This document shows, piece after piece, positions 58,210 through 64,000 of a stretch of 64,000 nucleotides of DNA. Location of the stretch: assembly GCA_903834785.1 (NCBI GenBank), contig CAILKP010000047.1, positions 1 to 64,000 on the forward strand, read 5' to 3'. Position 1 is the first letter of the stretch. Every line of letters starts with the position of its first letter. The notes beneath the pieces are model-generated. The model was not told the origin of the DNA and made no database searches. It worked only from the letters and a program-made list of their open reading frames with translations. The stretch comes from an uncultured bacterium (GTDB lineage Bacteria > Planctomycetota > Phycisphaerae > Phycisphaerales > UBA1924). The translations under genes and the position numbers were made by a program.

Positions 58210-58941
58210 GTGGACCCGACGACCTGGCTTGGCATTCTGATCGCAGTGCTCGCGGCCTCCCTGCTGGTCACCACACGCCCGTGGTACGGTGCCGTGGTTG
58301 CCCCCGGTACGGTTGGTGCACTTCGCAGTCGGGTGCTGCCGCGAGTCATCGCCGAGACCGCGATACGGCTGCTGGGCGATCAGGAAGTTCTCACGGACCC
58401 GCAGCGAAGGGAGGCGGTCCTGGCCGCCGCAGAACCACCCTTGCCGCACCCGGCGATTCGCGCCGCCGTCGAGTGCGTCGGGAATGACTCAGGCACCGTG
58501 TCGCTCCGTGCCGCGCTCTCGGGCATCGCAGCCCAGCGAATTGCCGCCGCAGCGGAGCTTCCGGCGTGGGTTCGCTCGGTGATCGGTGCCGGCCGGGTTC
58601 TCTCGCCCGGCCTGGTGGCAGTCATGTGCCTGGCCATGCTCATCGCCGGCAGTACGAAGGACGGCCTTGAGCGAACACTTCCGTTTGCGGTCTTCGTCAT
58701 CGCCTCGTGCGTCTTCTGCCTTCTGACCCGGCGTGCGGTCAACAAGGCTGTCGCTCGTGTCGAGGCTTATGAATCACTGGTCTTTGAGATCACGCTCTCG
58801 GCGGGTGATGCCGCTGCTTCGAGCCTCGTCGCAGCGGCCAAGGGCAAGCCCGTGAAGGATCCGGCCGCCCGCGTCAAGGCCGGTGCCATGAACGCGCTGC
58901 ATGCTTCACTGGCCGCGACGCGTTATCGGCGGGCTGCCTAG
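58210..58941 (+). CDS. Unrecognised membrane protein in the flgE-fliL slot
   Basis: A 243-residue protein with a GTG start. Two helices lie at the N-terminus (about 5-24 and 28-45), then a cytoplasmic region of about 85 residues, and two further helices (about 130-152 and 158-178) with a charged C-terminal tail. This four-helix layout and MDPTTWLGILIAV at the start recall MotA/ExbB stator proteins, and motA is often in this position, but I see none of the diagnostic MotA residues (the charged loop Arg/Glu and the TM3 Pro-rich turn) with confidence, and there is no motB partner. A divergent stator or a flagellar accessory protein are both possible. Confidence 0.7.
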   Translation: MDPTTWLGILIAVLAASLLVTTRPWYGAVVAPGTVGALRSRVLPRVIAETAIRLLGDQEVLTDPQRREAVLAAAEPPLPHPAIRAAVECVGNDSGTVSLRAALSGIAAQRIAAAAELPAWVRSVIGAGRVLSPGLVAVMCLAMLIAGSTKDGLERTLPFAVFVIASCVFCLLTRRAVNKAVARVEAYESLVFEITLSAGDAAASSLVAAAKGKPVKDPAARVKAGAMNALHASLAATRYRRAA

Positions 58942-59116
58942 GCAAGCCGCCACCGTCAAGCCGTGCGGCCTCGGCCGCCGGCAACGGTCCGGCCCGGTCT
59001 GATAACCCGGCTCGGTCCTCATCAACTCCCTCGCGCAAGAAGCTGCAGGTCGCGGCTGTCGATGCAAGGCCCCATCGGACTGTGTCCTGCGCCAGGACCG
59101 CCGAGAGGAGTGTCGA

Positions 59117-59677
59117 ATGTCAGCCGAAAAGAAGGACGCCAAAGCACCGCCCCCCGCAGACGCCGCCAAGAAGGACGGCGGTGAAGCCAAAAAGGGCGGG
59201 CTTCCTGTCAAGCTCTTCGGAATCGTCGGCGTCGTCATGGCCATCGAGGCCGGTGCGCTCTTCTTTGTTTTCAAATCCATGAAGCCCAAGAGTGCAACGG
59301 CGGATGTGCACGCCGTCGTTGTCGCAAATCCCGAGGGGGAGAAGATCACCGAGGTCAAGGCCGTCGAGGACAAGTTCCAGAACATGCAGACCGGCAAGGT
59401 CTGGTTCTGGGATATCGCCGTCTACGTGCAGACCAAGCAGAAGAACGCCGAACTGGTCAAGAAGCGGCTCGAGGCCCGTCAGGCGGAGATCGGTGAGGAA
59501 GTCTCGCGCATCGTGGCCCGGGCGCAGCACGCGCAGCTCAAGGAGCCCGATCGCCAGACACTGTCCAAGCAGGTCAGTGCCGTGGTCATGAAGATCTTCG
59601 AGCCCACCGATGAGAAGAGCGAGTCCATGGTTGAGCGGGTGATCATCTCCCGCTGCCGCGGCTTGCCGCTTGAGTAA
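59117..59677 (+). CDS. fliL: Flagellar basal-body associated protein FliL
   Basis: A 186-residue protein with a Lys/Ala-rich cytoplasmic lead, one membrane helix (about 31-54) and a periplasmic domain with the pattern of FliL: WDIAVYVQTKQKNAELVKK and a conserved C-terminal segment ending in VERVIISRCRGLPLE. FliL surrounds the stator and adjusts motor function. It is the last flagellar gene here and is followed by a strong terminator. Confidence 0.83.
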   Translation: MSAEKKDAKAPPPADAAKKDGGEAKKGGLPVKLFGIVGVVMAIEAGALFFVFKSMKPKSATADVHAVVVANPEGEKITEVKAVEDKFQNMQTGKVWFWDIAVYVQTKQKNAELVKKRLEARQAEIGEEVSRIVARAQHAQLKEPDRQTLSKQVSAVVMKIFEPTDEKSESMVERVIISRCRGLPLE

Positions 59678-59708
59678 GCTCGACGCGGCAACGCACAGTG
59701 TCCCATGC

Positions 59709-59748
59709 ACGGCGTGCTCCCGGTTCCGGGTGCACGCCGTTTTCGTTG
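59709..59748 (+). terminator. Intrinsic terminator closing the flagellar locus
   Basis: Outer 9-bp arms (acggcgtgc / gcacgccgt) enclose an inner CCCGG/CCGGG stem, followed by TTTTCGTT. It lies 30 bases after the fliL stop and separates the flagellar genes from the convergent hydrolase. Confidence 0.85.
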
Positions 59749-59787
59749 GCTTGCAGCCACCGCTGCCTGCCATGAGGCTTCAAGCCA

Positions 59788-60786
59788 TTACGCCGGGCTC
59801 AGGTCAAACCACCCCTTCGCGTTCGCCGCCACTTCAAAGATGGGGTGCCCCGGCTCGTGATCCAGCACCAGCCGCCACTTGCGTTCAGCCGCCTCGCGCA
59901 GCAGCCAGTGCCGGCTCACGCTGGAGGTGTACGGCTCGACGTCGTACGCCAGCGAGTATGCCTGGCCCAGATGGGCCGCGGTCGGCATGACGTCCGGCAC
60001 AAACACCGTATCGCGCCCGTCCGCGGCAACAAATCTGAACGCCTGCTGCCCCCAGGTGTGGCCCGGAACCCGGAACGCAAACAGCCCCGGTGCGATCTCG
60101 GTTTCCCTGACAAGCTGTGGCAGCCGCGGCATGTCCGTCTTGCCCGGGATGTATCCCGGCTCAAACGGTCCCGACCCGTCAATCAGCTTCAGCAACGGCT
60201 GGATCGGCAGCAGATGGTCAGCGAAGTAGGTTCGTGTCATGACCGAGCGGTTCTCCACCGCGTCGGCCCATTCCTGCCGCTGGGCCACGTGCACGGCATT
60301 GGGAAACGTCAGTTTGACACCGTGCTCGCCGCGAGGGGCACCGAAGCTCGATGCCGGCCCAACCCAATCGGGCTTCTCGCCGGGCAAGGTCAGACGCGTC
60401 AGACCGCCGGCGTGGTCAAAGTGCAGATGCGTTGCCGTGACCAGCTGGATGTCCTCCGGCCGGCAGTTCACCTCGGCCAGCGCATCGATGATGCTTCGTG
60501 TGCCGAGCGCGAAGATGTCCCGTGACTTCTCGTCGAGCTTGTTGCCCGTGCCCACCTCGATGAGCACCAGCTTGGGTGCCCCAAGGGGGCCGCCCGGGGC
60601 GACGTCGTCAAGACGCTCCAGGAGCAGGCAGTTGTGCTGCACCGTGATCCGGCCACGGTCGTCCACCGCTGCCTGCTTTTGCCAGACCACCCGCGGAATC
60701 AGTCCGAACATGGAGCCGCCATCGAGCCGGAACTCGCCGGCACGCAGGAGGGTGTGTCTGTAACGGATCTGTTGGGGGGCAGGCAT
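59788..60786 (-). CDS. Metallo-beta-lactamase-fold hydrolase
   Basis: A 332-residue hydrolase of the metallo-beta-lactamase superfamily. The metal site is visible: THLHFDHAGG (HXHXDH), a further His in VPGHTWGQQ and an Asp/His in VLDHEPGHP. Its length and the loop LPGEKPDW are like the lactonase and phosphodiesterase subgroups, so lactone cleavage (quorum quenching) is possible but not shown. The ATG at 60786 gives a start of MPAPQQIRYRH. It is divergent from gvpA and is not obviously part of the gas vesicle set. Confidence 0.85.
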   Translation of the reverse strand: MPAPQQIRYRHTLLRAGEFRLDGGSMFGLIPRVVWQKQAAVDDRGRITVQHNCLLLERLDDVAPGGPLGAPKLVLIEVGTGNKLDEKSRDIFALGTRSIIDALAEVNCRPEDIQLVTATHLHFDHAGGLTRLTLPGEKPDWVGPASSFGAPRGEHGVKLTFPNAVHVAQRQEWADAVENRSVMTRTYFADHLLPIQPLLKLIDGSGPFEPGYIPGKTDMPRLPQLVRETEIAPGLFAFRVPGHTWGQQAFRFVAADGRDTVFVPDVMPTAAHLGQAYSLAYDVEPYTSSVSRHWLLREAAERKWRLVLDHEPGHPIFEVAANAKGWFDLSPA

Positions 60787-61010
60787 GTCAAAATGTACGT
60801 TCGCGCCCGCCCTGACGGTGGTTACCGGGCTTGATGTGCCGTTTTTCCGGCCATCTGTGACGTTTATCCCATCCCAGATCCAGACGTATGCGGGAAGTCC
60901 CCTGTCTAGTCGGGACAAGGCCGCAAGTGGGATGGTGATGACGTCGATTCACATGGAAGTAACCCCGGGCCGCCGTGAAAGGCCCATTTTTCCTTTCGAA
61001 AGGAGTTTTT
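60787..61010. promoter_or_regulatory. Divergent region between the hydrolase and gvpA
   Basis: This 224-base gap must hold promoters for both genes. I see no consensus sigma-54 site and no clear -35/-10. Two TGACGT words lie near 60857 and 60938; they could be parts of an operator but are too short to argue. The gvpA end of the gap carries the palindrome at 60991-61004. Confidence 0.35.
60991..61004 (+). promoter_or_regulatory. Palindrome overlapping the gvpA ribosome binding site
   Basis: TCCTTTCGAAAGGA is a perfect 14-base palindrome that includes most of the strong gvpA ribosome binding site AAAGGAG (60999-61005), six bases before the ATG. In RNA it could form a small hairpin that hides the site, or in DNA bind a dimeric regulator. 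Confidence 0.5.
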
Positions 61011-61229
61011 ATGGCAAAGGTTCAGAAGACTACCGATTCCTCCTCGCTCGCTGAAGTCGTCGATCGCATTCTTGACAAGGGTATCGTGATCGATGCCTTC
61101 GCCAAGGTCTCGCTCGTCGGTATCGAGCTCCTGTCGGTCGAGGCCCGCGTGGTCATCGCCTCGGTCGAGACGTACCTCAAGTACGCCGAGGCCATCGGTC
61201 TGACCTCCTCGGCCGCTCAGCCGGCCTGA
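61011..61229 (+). CDS. gvpA: Gas vesicle structural protein GvpA
   Basis: The main wall protein of gas vesicles, 72 residues. Nearly the whole sequence follows the universal GvpA pattern: [38 protein letters not shown] and [14 protein letters not shown]. The usual Trp in DAW is Phe here ([10 protein letters not shown]). It polymerises into the hollow protein shell that gives buoyancy. Only one copy is seen in the window. The start is fixed by AAAGGAG, one of the best ribosome binding sites in the window, and a strong terminator follows. Confidence 0.97.
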   Translation: MAKVQKTTDSSSLAEVVDRILDKGIVIDAFAKVSLVGIELLSVEARVVIASVETYLKYAEAIGLTSSAAQPA

Positions 61230-61272
61230 TCATGACGCCGGCCTGGCCGGTGCATGACATCACGTCAATGTG

Positions 61273-61310
61273 ACAGAAGCGTGCCTTACGGCACGCTTCT
61301 GTGTTTTTTG
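61273..61310 (+). terminator. Strong intrinsic terminator after gvpA
   Basis: A perfect 13-bp stem (acagaagcgtgcc / ggcacgcttctgt) with the four-base loop TTAC and a six-T tail (GTTTTTTG). It should end most transcripts after gvpA, making gvpA far more abundant than the following genes. Confidence 0.92.
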
Positions 61311-61467
61311 CGCTTCACCATCCGAAGTTTCCCTTGGCCGACTCAGGGAAGTTGCGTGCCCCGGTCCAAGTTGCGGCAGGAACCGCCCGATACGAATCTC
61401 CTGTCCGACGTCGTCCGCCGGATACCGCTTCTTCGCCCGCTCCGAAGCCCCTGACCCCGAGGTCCGC

Positions 61468-62274
61468 ATGTCAACCAATCACAACCACTCCACGAGCACC
61501 ACCACCATCACCGGCTGGGTTCACGCCTTGAAGTCCGACGTCGGTGCCATGCTCGATCAGTTCCGGTCGGAGAACGCAACATCCGCTGCCGCGGATGCTC
61601 GGAGCCGTGCCCGGTTCGTTGAAGCCGTGTCGCAGCGTGTCGGGGAAGTACGCTCAGATGTCAATGAGTTCCTTGGGCAGCTCGCACGCGAGCGATCCGA
61701 CAACGCCGCAGATCAGGCCGACCAGCTGCAGTCCTTCTGTGCCGGCCTGGAGCGATGGGTCTCCGACCTGCACAAGACCTCCAACCGCTCCCGCGCCGCG
61801 GCGAACAAAGCCCACAAGGCGGCCACCGCGGCCGATGCCCGCAAACGCTACGACTTCGTGACCGAACTGAGTGACTGGTCCGAAGGCTTCAGGAAGGACG
61901 TCGCAGCCTTTGAGAAGTCCATGCACAAGACACGTCTGGCCATCAGCAAAGCGGACGCATCCGCACGCGACGGTTTCATCAGCGAACTGAAGTCTGACGT
62001 CGGCTCCATGCTCGACGGATTCGCCAAGGACCGTGCGAACATCCGCAAGAACGTGCTGGGGATCGCCGGCTCCATTTCCGGTGGCCGCGCCGTTGCGTCC
62101 CGCACCAGCCCCGCCCCGGCAGCCCCCAAGCCGCGTCCGGCCCCGCAGCCGGCGCCGGCCAGCGAGAACACGGTTTCTCCCGGTGGCTACGCCGGTGCAG
62201 ACTACCGCGCCGAACTGCGCCGCCGGGCAGGCGAGCCGAACAAGGCTCCCGGAAGTCGTCGCAAGGCCGGTTGA
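61468..62274 (+). CDS. GvpC-like gas vesicle protein with helical repeats
   Basis: A 268-residue protein between gvpA and gvpN. Residues 18-50 form a 33-residue unit beginning VHALKSDVGAMLDQF; residues 51-90, 91-130 and 131-170 are three 40-residue units each ending in Phe; residues 171-205 repeat the first unit's ELKSDVGSMLDGF. Such amphipathic helical repeats are the hallmark of GvpC, which coats and strengthens the GvpA shell, though the sequence is too divergent to be sure. The C-terminal 65 residues are Pro/Ala-rich and end in a basic tail. The ATG at 61468 is chosen because the repeat region follows it directly. Confidence 0.75.
   Translation: MSTNHNHSTSTTTITGWVHALKSDVGAMLDQFRSENATSAAADARSRARFVEAVSQRVGEVRSDVNEFLGQLARERSDNAADQADQLQSFCAGLERWVSDLHKTSNRSRAAANKAHKAATAADARKRYDFVTELSDWSEGFRKDVAAFEKSMHKTRLAISKADASARDGFISELKSDVGSMLDGFAKDRANIRKNVLGIAGSISGGRAVASRTSPAPAAPKPRPAPQPAPASENTVSPGGYAGADYRAELRRRAGEPNKAPGSRRKAG
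61519..62082 (+). repeat. Five tandem helical repeats in the GvpC-like protein
   Basis: One 33-residue unit, three 40-residue units and a final partial unit, counted by hand. The 40-residue units share a terminal Phe, a following short hydrophobic stretch (VEAV, CAGL, VTEL, ISEL) and charged helix content. DNA-level identity is low, so these are old protein repeats. Confidence 0.75.
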
Positions 62275-62310
62275 AGTTCCCGACTGCTTCACTTCGCATC
62301 TGAGTACTCC

Positions 62311-62340
62311 AGGCCCCGAATACGGGGCCTTTTCTGTTTA
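62311..62340 (+). terminator. Intrinsic terminator after the GvpC-like gene
   Basis: A perfect 8-bp stem (aggccccg / cggggcct) with loop AATA and the tail TTTCTGTTTA, 36 bases after the stop codon. It is a second step-down in transcription before gvpN. Confidence 0.88.
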
Positions 62341-62455
62341 CTGTGCCCGCGTTTTCCACAGCGATCGCCGCCTGCCGGAGTTCTCCCGCTGTTCTGCTCG
62401 AATTCCCTTGCTCTCTGACTGAATCGCCTGATCGGACCGTCCGATCACCTTGGCC

Positions 62456-63460
62456 ATGGCAACCGCACAAGCTCACGCGCTCATCGAGGCCCTTCCCCAA
62501 CGCGAGTCCACCACCAGCGTGTTGCTGCCGCAGGCCAGCCCCACGTTCGTGCTGACCCCGGCCGTTCACGCCGTCACAGAGCGTGCCCTTGCTTACCTCG
62601 ACTGCGGTTACGCCGTTCATCTGGCAGGCCCGGCCGGCACCGGAAAGACCACCCTGGCCTTCCACATCGCCGCCCAGCTCGCCCGCCCGGTCACGCTCAT
62701 CCACGGTAATGACGAGTTTGGTTCCTCCGACCTCGTCGGCAAGGACGCCGGATACCGCAAGAGCTCCGTGGTCGATAACTACATCCGTTCGGTGCTCAAG
62801 ACCGAGGAGAACATGCAGGTGCACTGGCAGTCCAACCGTCTGACCACCGCGTGCGAACACGGCCACACGCTCATCTATGACGAGTTCAACCGTTCGAAGC
62901 CCGAAGCCAACAACGCCCTGCTTTCGATCCTGGAAGAAGGCCTGCTGAACCTGCCCAAGGGCGGCGGCAACGACGGCTACCTCCAGGTGCACCCCAGCTT
63001 CCGCGCCATCTTCACCAGCAATCCCGAGGAGTACGCCGGCGTCCACAAGACGCAGGACGCCCTGCTCGATCGCATGGTCACCATCGATGTCGGTCACTAC
63101 GACACCGCCACCGAACGGGACATCGCCCACGCCAAGAGCCACCTCCCGCTGGAGGACTGCAGCGTCATCGTCGAGCTCGCCAGTCTGCTCCGCGGCATGG
63201 GCTCGGGCCACCGGCCGACCATCCGCTCGTGCATCGCCCTCTGCCGCGTGCTGGCCCACCGTGCCCGCCGCGTCGATGTCAAGGACGCCTTCTTCCGCGA
63301 TGCGGCGTGGGACGTCTTCGGTGGCATCCTTCGCGATGTCTCGGGCAAGGGACCCAAGCCCGGAGTTGACGATCTCATGGCCCTGATTTCTGAACTGCAG
63401 TCTGGCGGACGCAAGGGCCACATCCACTCCGCCGCACACTCACAAGCGACCGCGTCCTGA
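62456..63460 (+). CDS. gvpN: Gas vesicle ATPase GvpN
   Basis: An AAA+ (MoxR-like) ATPase of 334 residues required for full growth of gas vesicles. Walker A is GPAGTGKT at 58-65; HGNDEFGSSDLVG, the Walker B region LIYDEFNRSKPEANNALL, and FTSNPEEYAGVH are family signatures. ATG 62456 is preferred over a TTG six bases earlier; neither has a clear ribosome binding site. It lies in the usual order gvpA-gvpC-gvpN. The C-terminus carries a short His/Ser-rich tail. Confidence 0.95.
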   Translation: MATAQAHALIEALPQRESTTSVLLPQASPTFVLTPAVHAVTERALAYLDCGYAVHLAGPAGTGKTTLAFHIAAQLARPVTLIHGNDEFGSSDLVGKDAGYRKSSVVDNYIRSVLKTEENMQVHWQSNRLTTACEHGHTLIYDEFNRSKPEANNALLSILEEGLLNLPKGGGNDGYLQVHPSFRAIFTSNPEEYAGVHKTQDALLDRMVTIDVGHYDTATERDIAHAKSHLPLEDCSVIVELASLLRGMGSGHRPTIRSCIALCRVLAHRARRVDVKDAFFRDAAWDVFGGILRDVSGKGPKPGVDDLMALISELQSGGRKGHIHSAAHSQATAS

Positions 63461-63495
63461 TCCGACCGCACGCCGATACGTCCGGAGCCGTACCG

Positions 63496-63849
63496 ATGAA
63501 ACAGCCGATGACCCTCAAGGGCTTGCAGGAGATGCGCACCAATGCCGACACCTCGGCGTTGGTCTCCGGCCTGCCGCACAAGCTGCACATGCGACTGTGC
63601 TGCCTGGAAATGGAGCGCCACCGCCGCGACCAGGAACGCCGCGTCGCTATGGAACGGGCGAATAAGTGTCAGGCCCGCTGCGAGCAGATCGAGCAGGAGG
63701 TACGCCGCCTTCTGGAAGCCATCTACAAGCAGAGCGGCATCATGCCCGTGCAGACCGAGGTCAAGCCTTTTAACGATCGTCCCCACGGCTCCCGCTCCAC
63801 CGCTGCCGCCGGCCAGCAGACCAGCAAGCCGTTCATGCACCGGTACTGA
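63496..63849 (+). CDS. Unrecognised coiled-coil protein in the gas vesicle cluster
   Basis: A 117-residue protein 35 bases after gvpN and on the same strand. Its middle (about 28-80) is a highly charged helix, with HRRDQERRVAMERANKC and EQIEQEVRRLLEAIYKQ, likely a coiled coil with three or four Cys. The C-terminal 35 residues are flexible. It matches none of the gas vesicle families I know (GvpF, G, J, K, L, O, V, W). Its position makes a role in gas vesicle assembly likely, but that is inference. Confidence 0.68.
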   Translation: MKQPMTLKGLQEMRTNADTSALVSGLPHKLHMRLCCLEMERHRRDQERRVAMERANKCQARCEQIEQEVRRLLEAIYKQSGIMPVQTEVKPFNDRPHGSRSTAAAGQQTSKPFMHRY

Positions 63850-63913
63850 TCCACCCCGCCGAAGTCCGCATCCACCGACGTGCCAACGTCCGCATCTGTC
63901 TCGAGATTCCGAT

Positions 63914-64000
63914 ATGAAGATCAACTGCATCCACTGCGGCCACAGCTTCCCCCTCAGCGACGCGTACGACGATTTTGAAGGTCCCGTCAAGTGTCCCACC
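63914..64000 (+). CDS. Start of a zinc-ribbon protein (cut by window end)
   Basis: An ATG at 63914 opens a frame that runs to the window edge; 29 residues are visible. They begin MKINCIHCGHSFPL and end in KCP, which reads as a CXXC...CP zinc ribbon at the N-terminus. The gene is on the same strand as the gas vesicle genes and 64 bases after the coiled-coil gene, so it may belong to the cluster. Nothing more can be said from 29 residues. Confidence 0.6.
   Translation, partial: MKINCIHCGHSFPLSDAYDDFEGPVKCPT

Overview
The window reads as a high-GC chromosome segment from a planctomycete, most likely a planktonic member of the Phycisphaerae. This is an inference from gene content: an alternative complex III (ACIII) operon fused to a caa3-type oxidase operon, a membrane-anchored Ser/Thr kinase, sparse Shine-Dalgarno sites in many leaders, a full flagellar locus and gas vesicle genes. 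No rRNA, tRNA, CRISPR array or insertion sequence was seen.

Region 1 (1-16.9 kb) is a respiratory super-operon on the plus strand. It holds actABCDEF (quinol:cytochrome c oxidoreductase), a small His-rich membrane protein, a SCO-type copper chaperone and coxB-coxA-coxC-coxD of an A2-type caa3 oxidase with a cytochrome c domain on subunit II. Together these take electrons from quinol to oxygen. A strong terminator at 15974-16011 closes the block, just before one uncharacterised membrane protein.

Region 2 (16.9-28.2 kb, minus strand) holds housekeeping genes: an acetyl/succinyl-CoA transferase, a Ser/Thr kinase with an MshEN-like N-terminal region, a MacB-type permease, RlmKL, Obg, two unrecognised proteins, a LAB_N membrane protein and a GT2 glycosyltransferase. 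Region 3 (28.2-43 kb) is mixed: lipB, a complete tripartite RND efflux operon, an M1 aminopeptidase, a GT4 glycosyltransferase, a DUF503 protein, a secreted EEP-family phosphatase/nuclease, a zinc-ribbon membrane protein and a threonine aldolase.

Region 4 (43.3-59.7 kb) is a flagellar locus: an NtrC-type sigma-54 activator, then flgB, flgC, fliE, fliF, fliG, fliH, fliI, fliJ, a motE-like gene, fliK, flgD, a flagellar operon protein, flgE, an unrecognised membrane protein and fliL. Near-consensus sigma-54 promoters precede flgB and flgD, so the activator at the head of the locus probably drives them. fliM, fliN, the export gate genes, flagellin and an obvious motA/motB pair are not in the window.

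Region 5 (59.8-64 kb) begins with a divergent metallo-beta-lactamase-fold hydrolase and continues into a gas vesicle cluster: gvpA, a gvpC-like gene with regular 40-residue repeats, gvpN, an unrecognised coiled-coil protein and the start of a zinc-ribbon protein cut by the window end. Strong terminators after gvpA and after the gvpC-like gene probably set the structural protein ratio. A buoyancy system next to a motility locus in a planctomycete-like genome, with gas vesicle genes that look lineage-specific, is the most interesting part of the window.
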